DNA of 18,901 nucleotides from F23-D06 sp002392325 (GTDB lineage Bacteria > Bacteroidota > Bacteroidia > Bacteroidales > WCHB1-69): assembly GCA_946624065.1 (NCBI GenBank), contig CAMORT010000046.1, forward strand, positions 1 through 18,901. The letters run 5' to 3'. The notes below the pieces were generated by a model. The model ran no database searches. It saw only the letters and a list, made by a program, of their open reading frames with translations, and was not told the origin of the DNA. A program made the translations under genes and the position numbers. Position 1 is the first letter of the stretch. Every line of letters begins with the position of its first letter. This document shows, in pieces, positions 6,784-13,453 of the stretch.

Positions 6784-8235
6784 CTAAAATTCCACTTGTA
6801 CGCCAAAATGTATCTTGCCGGTTTTGAAGGAGATGGGGTTGCCGAGTTGTCTGCCGAGGGCGTATTCCAGATAGAAGATGCCGCTCCTGACGGCCAGGTG
6901 CACGCCCGCGCCAAATCCGAAAGGCGTGTCGAAACGGTAGGCGTTGTTCATCTGCTGCTCGTACGCGCCGCCATCGAAAAACAGGTTGGCGAAGGATTTC
7001 TTTCCGAAAAGATAGCGGAACTCCAGCGAGTAGAGCAGATAGGTGGAGGCGTAAATGTCGTTGGGGTTGAAACCGCGAATGAAACCCGGTCCTCCGAGTT
7101 TGAACAATTCGTTGAAATAGTGCGGTCCGGCAAGCAGCGAGCCGGCTTGAACGCGTGGGGCAAGCACGAAGCATTTCCAAATGGGAATGTATCCTTGTAT
7201 GGAACCGCTTAGCCGGTAAGTTGTCTTCTGCATGGTCAGATGGTCGTAGAATTCGCTTGGCACATGCGAGTTCGGAAGAATTCTGCGCCGTCCTGCCGAC
7301 AGGTCCGCCCACATGTCCACGCCCTTGCGCGGGTTGAACAGATAGTCCAGTTTCCTGAAATGTAACTTAATGCCGTACAGTGTTTTACGGAAATCCATAA
7401 AGCTGGAGTCGCTGTCAAATCGCAGCAGTTCGGGATTGAGGATGGAGGAACTGGTATAGTCGAAATAGGGTTCTATGTAGCTGTTGTTGAGAAAGGCGTA
7501 GGGGATGCCGATGTGGTAGTTGAGGTTGAGGTAGGAGGTGTCCTTCTTGTCCAGCAGGAAGGTGCCTTCTATGCCAAAGCGCGTGCGGAACAGGTAAGGG
7601 AATTTGATGGCGAGGTCCAGATGCTGTGATTTCCGCTCGCTGCTGTACCAGTGCAGTCCGATGCTCTCGCCTTGGTGGAGGATGTTTTGCAGCGCTAACG
7701 ACAAGTCGCCCTGTACCGCCACCTTGCCGGTGCGCTCGTCGGCGGGAACCAGTCCCACATAGCCGTCAAACTGGTTGGTCCTCCGGGCGTTAAGATAGAT
7801 GTACAGGTAGGCTTTGTCTTTCACGAACGAAACGCCGGAGGGCTGCGCCACCGTGGCAAACGGCAGTTCCTCCAGCTTGGCATCCACGGCCCGCATGAGC
7901 TGCTCGTTATAGACCATTCCTTTTCGCAAACCCAAATAAGGATATAGGAAGTTTTTCGACAATTTCACATCCCCTTTCAGCACGATGGAGTCAAAAGTGA
8001 CAAAAATATTGGAGTCTATGACAATAACCGGGGTCATATTGCCGTTATCAGGATCAAGGGTCTGCAAGGTTACGGAAGCGAACGGATAGCCGTGGTTTTC
8101 CAGGCTGCGGAGAATGCTTTCCGCCCGTTCCGGATACTGGGAAATGGAGTCAAGATGGTGGGGGTCCGGCTGCGCATACAGGTTTTGCACCAGCAGGAAG
8201 AGAAGAAGGATGATATTTAAGTTTTTAAAATTCAA
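6784..8235 (-). CDS. Omp85-superfamily (BamA/TamA-like) outer-membrane protein
   Basis: 483 residues. A signal peptide (residues 1-21, ending LYAQ) is followed by a short periplasmic part with at least one POTRA-like domain (about 75-150: FDSIVLKGDV...NEQLMRAVDAKLEELPF...YLYIYL). The rest is a C-terminal barrel with alternating hydrophobic strands. Loop-6 signature GGPGFIRGF (381-389) contains the IRGF version of the conserved (V/I)RG(F/Y) motif, and the chain ends in phenylalanine (VQVEF), as expected for a barrel folded by the Bam machinery. At half the length of BamA it is more like the short TamA/ShlB-type or patatin-less members, so a specialised export or insertion role is likely, with substrate unknown. 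The start is a TTG at 8235: an in-frame stop precedes it and no ATG gives an intact signal peptide. Confidence 0.82.
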   Translation of the reverse strand: MNFKNLNIILLLFLLVQNLYAQPDPHHLDSISQYPERAESILRSLENHGYPFASVTLQTLDPDNGNMTPVIVIDSNIFVTFDSIVLKGDVKLSKNFLYPYLGLRKGMVYNEQLMRAVDAKLEELPFATVAQPSGVSFVKDKAYLYIYLNARRTNQFDGYVGLVPADERTGKVAVQGDLSLALQNILHQGESIGLHWYSSERKSQHLDLAIKFPYLFRTRFGIEGTFLLDKKDTSYLNLNYHIGIPYAFLNNSYIEPYFDYTSSSILNPELLRFDSDSSFMDFRKTLYGIKLHFRKLDYLFNPRKGVDMWADLSAGRRRILPNSHVPSEFYDHLTMQKTTYRLSGSIQGYIPIWKCFVLAPRVQAGSLLAGPHYFNELFKLGGPGFIRGFNPNDIYASTYLLYSLEFRYLFGKKSFANLFFDGGAYEQQMNNAYRFDTPFGFGAGVHLAVRSGIFYLEYALGRQLGNPISFKTGKIHFGVQVEF

Positions 8236-8283
8236 CTGTTTAAAAAATAAATGTCAAAAAATCATTCCTCATTGATTTTTGTT

Positions 8284-8291
8284 TATCTTTG
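8284..8291 (+). promoter_or_regulatory. -7 promoter element for the lipoprotein/barrel pair
   Basis: TATCTTTG is an exact TAnnTTTG match 24 bp upstream of the lipoprotein ATG at 8316. A matching -33 TTTG at normal spacing is not evident. The gap also serves the divergent Omp85-like gene, for which I find no clear -7 element. Confidence 0.6.
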
Positions 8292-8315
8292 CACGATTAA
8301 AAAAATATAACGATA

Positions 8316-8450
8316 ATGAAAAAGATTATAGTATTAGTCGCCGTGATTTTTTTCGGTTTGGCACTGTTTTCCGCATGTGACACGCAGCACAAATGCGCCG
8401 CATACGGACATTACACCTATTATCAGGCACCGGAAACTCCTGCCGAATAG
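8316..8450 (+). CDS. Small lipoprotein, 44 residues, function unknown
   Basis: A short frame with a classic lipoprotein signal: a basic start (MKK), a hydrophobic core of about 16 residues, and a lipobox LFSAC with the lipidated cysteine at residue 21. The mature part is only 24 residues (CDTQHKCAAYGHYTYY then QAPETPAE). A charged-polar residue follows the cysteine, so outer-membrane sorting is possible. A second cysteine and a CAAYG segment are the only notable features. Support comes from a consensus -7 element 24 bp upstream, the intact lipobox, and the next gene starting 8 bp after the stop. I do not recognise a characterised homologue. It is probably co-expressed with the barrel protein downstream and may be its partner. 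Confidence 0.68.
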   Translation: MKKIIVLVAVIFFGLALFSACDTQHKCAAYGHYTYYQAPETPAE

Positions 8451-8458
8451 CGTGCCGT

Positions 8459-9220
8459 ATGACAAAAGGTGCGGCTGCCGGCCATTTTCGAGGGCTGATT
8501 TTGGCCTTTTCCCTTGCCGTGGCCTGTCTTAGCGCCCACGCCCAAGAGGTGGGGGAGTATTATCATGATGTTACCTTGAAGGAGTGGAATCTGGAACTGT
8601 TCCTCAATACAGGCGGTTTCGGTGCGGGTTTCCAGCATGGCCGCACACCGGATATCTACAACAAGCATTTCTGGGAGGTGGAGTTCATGTACAACAAGCA
8701 TCCCAAGTCAGTCCGTTCTGTGAATGTGCTCTATTCGGGCGTGCGTCCGTGCCGTTACGGGCAACTCTACACGCTTTTTTTCTTGCGCGGCGGTTACGGT
8801 TACCAGCGTACCCTGCACACCAAACCCTATTGGGGTGGCGTGCAGATCAAATACACACTCTCCGCCGGCCCGTCCATCGCATTCGGAATCCCCAATTATG
8901 TGGAGGTGCTCAACTACAACACCGGTTTCTCCGAAGTGGTGATGTATGACCCCGAGAAGCACAATCTGAACAATGTGATTGGCGGCGCTCCGTTTTATAC
9001 CGGTTTCCTGCAGACCAAAGTGCGTCCCGGCTTCTACGCCAAAACCGGATTCAATTTCGAATTCGCCAAGAACGACTATAAAATCCAGGCGTTGGAAGTC
9101 GGCCTCAGCATCGATATGGTCTTCCCCTTCATCCAGCAGATGGCCTTCAATAAAGCCAAACCATTCTATCTTTGCGGCTACATTGCCTACGACTTCGGGA
9201 GAAGGAAAGGATACCATTGA
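8459..9220 (+). CDS. Predicted outer-membrane beta-barrel protein, uncharacterised
   Basis: 253 residues. A signal peptide of about 28 residues (hydrophobic core LILAFSLAVACL, cleavage after AHA) is followed by a chain of short amphipathic strands rich in aromatic residues and glycine (for example FLNTGGFGAGFQHGR, YTLFFLRGGYGYQR, FYAKTGFNFEF), with no helix-like hydrophobic run. That pattern fits an 8- to 12-strand outer-membrane barrel. No named family or catalytic motif is recognised. The frame is open from 8393, but that part overlaps the lipoprotein gene, while the ATG at 8459 gives a clean signal peptide and an 8-bp gap. The last residues (YDFGRRKGYH) do not end in the usual aromatic, so its insertion signal may lie slightly inside. 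Confidence 0.72.
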   Translation: MTKGAAAGHFRGLILAFSLAVACLSAHAQEVGEYYHDVTLKEWNLELFLNTGGFGAGFQHGRTPDIYNKHFWEVEFMYNKHPKSVRSVNVLYSGVRPCRYGQLYTLFFLRGGYGYQRTLHTKPYWGGVQIKYTLSAGPSIAFGIPNYVEVLNYNTGFSEVVMYDPEKHNLNNVIGGAPFYTGFLQTKVRPGFYAKTGFNFEFAKNDYKIQALEVGLSIDMVFPFIQQMAFNKAKPFYLCGYIAYDFGRRKGYH

Positions 9221-9308
9221 GAGATGTGAGACGAGAGATGTGAGATGTAGGAGTTAAGACTTAAGACTTAAGATGTAAGATGTAAGATGTAAGATGTAAG
9301 ATGTAAGG
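9221..9308. repeat. Heptanucleotide tandem-repeat tract
   Basis: Starting immediately after the barrel gene's stop codon, the sequence has a 7-bp period: GAGATGT, GAGACGA, GAGATGT, GAGATGT (9221-9248), a 5-bp interruption, then TTAAGAC twice, TTAAGAT, and GTAAGAT four times with a partial copy (9254-9308). The units drift from one end to the other, as in an array that grew by slippage. Confidence 0.85.
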
Positions 9309-9322
9309 CCAAAAAACAAATA

Positions 9323-9346
9323 CTAATCCTAATCCTAATCCTAATG
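9323..9346. repeat. Hexanucleotide tandem repeat (CTAATC)
   Basis: Three exact copies of CTAATC at 9323-9340 and one variant CTAATG at 9341-9346. It sits 14 bp after the heptamer tract and 14 bp before the nonamer tract. Confidence 0.85.
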
Positions 9347-9360
9347 ATTCCCTAATACCC

Positions 9361-9432
9361 ACCCCTTTTACCCCATTTACCCCTTTTACCTCATTTACCT
9401 CATTTACCCCTTTTACCCCTTTTACCAACTTC
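9361..9432. repeat. Nonanucleotide tandem-repeat tract in the flippase leader
   Basis: Seven copies of a 9-bp unit of form ACCYCWTTT (ACCCCTTTT, ACCCCATTT, ACCTCATTT) fill 9361-9423, with a degenerate eighth copy ACCAACTTC at 9424-9432. The array ends 7 bp before the flippase ATG at 9440 and lies where its leader and ribosome-binding region should be. No purine-rich ribosome-binding site is visible in this pyrimidine- and A-rich stretch. Confidence 0.88.
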
Positions 9433-9439
9433 ACCTATC

Positions 9440-10933
9440 ATGCCTAACTCAATAAAACAACTTGCCGGACAGACTGTTATCTATGGTGCCACCAATATTC
9501 TCGGGCGCTTGCTCAACTATTTGCTGGTGCCACTGCATACCTACATCTTCGCCGATGCCGCACAGTATGGCGTGGTGGGCGAATTGTATGCTTGGACCAG
9601 TCTCTTTATCGTGATCCTCACATACGGAATGGAGACGGCGTTCTTCAATTTTTCCAGAAATGAGGAGATTAAAGACAAGGTTTATACCACTATTATTACC
9701 TCGCTGCTGTTCACCTCGACGCTGTTTATCGTGCTTTGCTCGGTGTTCAAAGGCAATATTGCGGAATGGCTGAGATATCCCAATCATCCGGAGTATGTGG
9801 TCTGGTTCTCCATTATCATTGGCGTGGATGCCCTGACTTCCATCTTTTTCGCCCAACTCCGCCACCAGAACCGGGCGTTCCGCTTCGCTGCGGTGAAAAT
9901 CACCAATATCGTGGTGAATGTGCTGTTCAATCTTTTCTTCCTGCTGCTTTGTCCCTACCTGCTCAAGCAAAATCCAGACTCGTCGTTTATCCGTGCCATC
10001 TACAATCCGGAAATCGGAGTGGGGTACATCTTCATTGCCAATCTGATCGCTTCAGTGGTTACGCTGGCTATGCTGTTTCCGAGCATTCTTAAGCAGAAGT
10101 ATGTGTTTGACTGGGCGTTGTGGAAGAAGATGTTCGCCTACGCTTTCCCGTTGCTGATATTCGGTCTGGCGGGCATCGTGAATGAAACCATGGACCGTGT
10201 GCTGTTGAAACGCTTCTCTGTCCAACCCGACCCGTTGGCATCTGTGGGCATCTATAGTGCTTGCTACAAAATATCCATCATGATGACCATCTTTGTTCAG
10301 GCCTTCAAATATGCCGCAGAGCCGTTCTTCTTCAGCAAGTCGAAAGACAAGGATGCGAAGGAGACTTATGCGGAGGTGATGACCGCGTTTGTGTTCGTCT
10401 GTTCCATCATTTTTGTAGGCATCATGCTTTATATCGATATCGTGCAATATTTTGTGGGACCGGCCTACCGCGTGGGCCTGCCCATTGTGCCTATCTTGCT
10501 GATGGCCAATCTTTTCCTCGGTATTTTCTATAACCTTTCCATCTGGTACAAACTTACCGGACAAACCAAATTCGGTGCATACATTGCTATTTTCGGTGCC
10601 ATTATCACACTGGTGCTCAATATAGTGCTGATTCCGCGCTTCGACTATATGGGTTCCGCATGGGCGACATTTGCCTGCTATCTGTCCATGATGGTCGTGT
10701 CTTATCTGCTCGGGCAGAAATACTATCATGTGGATTACAACCTGAAGAAGATCCTTTTCTACATCTTGCTCGCCGTTGGCGTATATGGCTTGAGTGTGTT
10801 GGTTAACAATGGGTTACATATAGAAAAGGTGGGTGTTCGCCTGATCGTCAACTCCGTGTTGCTGGTGGCGTACCTGGGCGCTCTGTTCGTGATGAACAGG
10901 TCTTACTTGAAGGCACTGGTTCGCAGGGGATAG
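9440..10933 (+). CDS. Polysaccharide/oligosaccharide flippase (Wzx-like)
   Basis: 497 residues with about 12-14 transmembrane segments, the size and layout of MVF/MOP-superfamily flippases that move lipid-linked O-antigen, capsule or similar glycan units across the inner membrane. The N-terminal block (GQTVIYGATNILGRLLNYLLVPL, then GVVGELYAW) is the characteristic start of the polysaccharide biosynthesis family. The second half carries the matching C-terminal domain (FVGPAYRVGLPIVPILLMANLFLGIFYN). No glycosyltransferases lie next to it, so its glycan is unknown. It begins 7 bp after the nonamer tract and ends tail-to-tail with holB, 2 bp apart, with no room for a separate terminator. Confidence 0.88.
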   Translation: MPNSIKQLAGQTVIYGATNILGRLLNYLLVPLHTYIFADAAQYGVVGELYAWTSLFIVILTYGMETAFFNFSRNEEIKDKVYTTIITSLLFTSTLFIVLCSVFKGNIAEWLRYPNHPEYVVWFSIIIGVDALTSIFFAQLRHQNRAFRFAAVKITNIVVNVLFNLFFLLLCPYLLKQNPDSSFIRAIYNPEIGVGYIFIANLIASVVTLAMLFPSILKQKYVFDWALWKKMFAYAFPLLIFGLAGIVNETMDRVLLKRFSVQPDPLASVGIYSACYKISIMMTIFVQAFKYAAEPFFFSKSKDKDAKETYAEVMTAFVFVCSIIFVGIMLYIDIVQYFVGPAYRVGLPIVPILLMANLFLGIFYNLSIWYKLTGQTKFGAYIAIFGAIITLVLNIVLIPRFDYMGSAWATFACYLSMMVVSYLLGQKYYHVDYNLKKILFYILLAVGVYGLSVLVNNGLHIEKVGVRLIVNSVLLVAYLGALFVMNRSYLKALVRRG

Positions 10934-10935
10934 GA

Positions 10936-12090
10936 CTATTTAACGCATCCTGCCAATTTAAAATACAGATCCGTGAAAATGAGGGCGGTGTTCCCGTTGC
11001 GGTTGATGTGATACAACGCCTTGTTGCACTCTTCCGTCATCTTGGTGATATGCACTAGGTTGAGGTTCTTGAACTTGGAAAGAATGCCGGATTCCTGATC
11101 GGTGACCTTGACTAAATTGGCGGATCCTGTGTTCTGCATCAGCAGGTTGCGGAGCATGCGCAGGATAAGTTCGACAAACGCCTTTTGCTTCTCGCGTCCC
11201 TGTTTCACAATCACCCCGAAGAGTGTTTGCACTTGGGCATAGTTGATTTCCTCTAACGGACGTTGGTGGACGAAGGCCATTATGCTGGTCATCATGGTGT
11301 CAAAAGTGTCAATCATTTCCCGCTGCTCGGCGTTGTCCTGATATATCTGAAGAGCTTTGTTGTAGTTGCCTTCCGAAATGACGGCAATGTCGTGGATGGT
11401 TTGGTCGTCTATGTCCGGTTCAGCGGCTTTCAGCGCATCCATTAGTTCTTCGTCTGTAAGACGCGGAATCTTCACCAGTTGCGTTCTGGAGAGGATGGTG
11501 CTCAAAATCTGGTCGGGTTTTTCGGAGATAAGGATGAACAGGGATTGGCCGTCGGGTTCCTCCAGGGTTTTCAGCAGTTTTGGCGCCGCGGAATGGTATA
11601 GGCGGTCAACCGCCCAAAGGATATACACTTTGTATCCGCCCATGTACGAGCGCATGCTGTTATGGTTGATGATGTTGGAGCAGTCGCGGATGTTGATGGA
11701 TGGCTGTTTGTTCTCGCCTTCCAGCACATTGAGCCAGTCCTGCATGGTGATGTGGTAATTGTTTTTTATCACAAAATCCTTGAATTCCGGTGCCAGCAGA
11801 ATGGAGTCGGAGTCTTTTTTGATGGTTTTGGTGTTGCAGTTCGGGAAATAGATGTGCAGGTCTGGGTGAGAAAGCTTGGAGAATTGCACGCAAGAAGGGC
11901 AGGTGCCGCAGGAGTCCGTGTCTGTCGGGTGCTCGCAGCAAAGGTATTGCGCCAGCGCCACCGCCAGCGCGAAAGCATGGTTGCCGGGCTGGGCCAGGAA
12001 AAACTGGGCGTGACTGATGCGATGCTCGTGCACTTGGTTCAACAGCTGCTCTTTCAATTTCGGGGATACAAGGACATCTTTAAACTGCAT
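10936..12090 (-). CDS. holB: DNA polymerase III subunit delta' (clamp-loader)
   Basis: 384 residues, homologous to the delta' subunit of the replicative clamp loader, which helps place the beta clamp on primed DNA. The ATP site is degenerate: the P-loop position reads FLAQPGNHAFALA (31-43) with no GKT, as usual for delta'. A zinc-binding module follows (C51/C52, C61, C64, C67). Conserved AAA+ segment AAPKLLKTLEEP (168-179) is clear. The sensor/finger motif reads SRT (201-203) in place of the SRC common in ATPase subunits and delta'. It is the last gene of the minus-strand run, starting 33 bp after the LOG-family gene, and converges on the flippase gene. Confidence 0.93.
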   Translation of the reverse strand: MQFKDVLVSPKLKEQLLNQVHEHRISHAQFFLAQPGNHAFALAVALAQYLCCEHPTDTDSCGTCPSCVQFSKLSHPDLHIYFPNCNTKTIKKDSDSILLAPEFKDFVIKNNYHITMQDWLNVLEGENKQPSINIRDCSNIINHNSMRSYMGGYKVYILWAVDRLYHSAAPKLLKTLEEPDGQSLFILISEKPDQILSTILSRTQLVKIPRLTDEELMDALKAAEPDIDDQTIHDIAVISEGNYNKALQIYQDNAEQREMIDTFDTMMTSIMAFVHQRPLEEINYAQVQTLFGVIVKQGREKQKAFVELILRMLRNLLMQNTGSANLVKVTDQESGILSKFKNLNLVHITKMTEECNKALYHINRNGNTALIFTDLYFKLAGCVK

Positions 12091-12123
12091 AATGTTGGAT
12101 TTTAGGTTATTATGTTTTGATAG

Positions 12124-12711
12124 TTAGTGTCGGATATGCTTCAGCCAGTTCGGGTCGTTGGTGTTTTCGTAGGTGTCCAGACATTCAAAAATCTCATCTA
12201 TAGTGTTGGCCACCATCAGCAGTTTTTTGTGGAACGGGCGCAGGAACCCTTCCTCGCTGAATCGTTCCAACTGGGCTACAAGGGGATCGTAAAATCCGTT
12301 TTGGTTGAACAGCACAATGGGTTTGGTGTGCATGCCGAGCTGGCTGTCGGTGAGTATTTCAAAGAGTTCGTCCATGGTGCCGTAGCCGCCGGGAAGCGCC
12401 ACAAAAGCATCTGCCTCATACTCCAAAAGTTGCTTGCGCTCGCTCATGGTTTTCACATAAATCATCTTGGTGATGTTCTCGGCCAGCACATGGTTGCGGG
12501 TGAAGAAGTCGGGCGCCACGCCGATTACGGTGCCGCCGTGGTTCATGACCTCCTCCGCCGTGGCCCACATCAGTCCGATGCAGCCGCCACCATAGTAGAG
12601 CGTGAGATTCTTTTCCGCCAGCCGAATCCCGAATTCGCGGGCTTGCTGGGCATATACGGGGTTGTTACCTTCCGCTGAGCCGCAGAATAAGGCAATGTTT
12701 TTGTATTTCAT
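12124..12711 (-). CDS. LOG-family protein (TIGR00730), probable nucleoside-monophosphate phosphoribohydrolase
   Basis: 195 residues with the two family motifs: GGGCIGLMWA (41-50) and PGGYGTMDELFE (107-118), plus MSERK (89-93). This Rossmann-type family hydrolyses nucleotide 5'-monophosphates, including cytokinin riboside monophosphates, to the free base and ribose 5-phosphate; many bacterial members were once called lysine decarboxylases in error. R92 and E115 are the expected catalytic residues. The usual glycine after GLM is tryptophan here. The frame extends upstream to 12948 through pssA, but the ATG at 12711 gives the standard family start (MKYKNIALFCGS) and overlaps the pssA stop as ATGA, implying translational coupling. 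Confidence 0.9.
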   Translation of the reverse strand: MKYKNIALFCGSAEGNNPVYAQQAREFGIRLAEKNLTLYYGGGCIGLMWATAEEVMNHGGTVIGVAPDFFTRNHVLAENITKMIYVKTMSERKQLLEYEADAFVALPGGYGTMDELFEILTDSQLGMHTKPIVLFNQNGFYDPLVAQLERFSEEGFLRPFHKKLLMVANTIDEIFECLDTYENTNDPNWLKHIRH

Positions 12712-13424
12712 ACTACCTGTAGTTTGATCAATGCGTGATATAAGAGTGAAAGGATGATATAGCCCATGATGATGATGGGAAATGCGCCCCAACCGAAAAT
12801 GGGTATCATGATGGCACCGAAAATGATTAGAATGTAACGGGCAATGTTCAGCCCCTTCCATTTGAAATCCTTGAATTTGAGGGAGAGCATCCAGATAGGG
12901 GAGACCAACAGGATGGAGAACAGGACCGTTAACACCCATACTACCCAAAAATTGTTCAAAAAGACGAGCCGTTCCGCCGCCAGGGGCAAGAATCCGAGAA
13001 ACATGGCGTTGGCCGGTGTGGGTAACCCATAGAATGAGGTGCTTTGATTCTCATCCAGGTTGAAACGGGCAAGGCGGACCGCCGATAAGGCCGGCACCAG
13101 CAGGGCGATAAAAGGCAGAAACTCATAGAAAACACCCTGATGCAGTGGGGATATTCCTGCTGTGCAACGCACCAACCATGCGTAGATAATCATGCCCGGG
13201 GCTACACCAAACGAAACCACATCCGACAAAGAGTCCAGTTCTTTCCCGATGTCGGAACTGACCTTCAGCAATCGGGCGGCAAAACCGTCCAGAAAGTCGA
13301 ACACGGCCGCGATGATGATGAAAATGGCTGCTGCCTCCAGATTGCCTTTCAGGGCTCCCATGATAGAGAGACACCCGCAAACCAGGTTCAGGCAGGTTAA
13401 TGTGTTGGGAATATGCTTTTTCAA
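12708..13424 (-). CDS. pssA: CDP-diacylglycerol--serine O-phosphatidyltransferase
   Basis: 238 residues, an integral membrane enzyme that makes phosphatidylserine, the precursor of phosphatidylethanolamine. The CDP-alcohol phosphotransferase motif is complete: D46-G47-x2-A50-R51-x8-G60-x3-D64-x3-D68, preceded by D43. About seven to eight hydrophobic segments surround it, and the N-terminus KHIPNTLTCLNLVCG is the usual start of this subfamily. The start codon is TTG at 13424; the first in-frame ATG (residue 22) would remove the conserved N-terminus, and no ATG lies upstream in frame. Its stop overlaps the next gene's start by 4 bp. No phosphatidylserine decarboxylase gene is in the window. Confidence 0.93.
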   Translation of the reverse strand: MKKHIPNTLTCLNLVCGCLSIMGALKGNLEAAAIFIIIAAVFDFLDGFAARLLKVSSDIGKELDSLSDVVSFGVAPGMIIYAWLVRCTAGISPLHQGVFYEFLPFIALLVPALSAVRLARFNLDENQSTSFYGLPTPANAMFLGFLPLAAERLVFLNNFWVVWVLTVLFSILLVSPIWMLSLKFKDFKWKGLNIARYILIIFGAIMIPIFGWGAFPIIIMGYIILSLLYHALIKLQVV

Positions 13425-13453
13425 GGGTGCAATTTTTAATCTTTAATCTTCCA

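Noticed and set aside
6741..6914. 58-residue N-terminal extension of hisS
   Set aside because: It overlaps the Omp85-like coding region and the hisS -7 element, and the family start is at 6740.
9221..9432. CRISPR-like array
   Set aside because: Units are 6-9 bp with no unique spacers of constant length and no cas genes nearby.
9307..9450. Open plus-strand frame through the hexamer and nonamer repeats (NP and TPF/TSF repeats)
   Set aside because: It follows a stop codon at 9304 and has no ATG, GTG or TTG start or ribosome-binding site before the repeats; the 9-bp period alone keeps it open.
12712..12948. 79-residue extension of the LOG-family protein
   Set aside because: It lies inside pssA in another frame, is His-rich without family similarity, and the ATGA overlap marks the true start.
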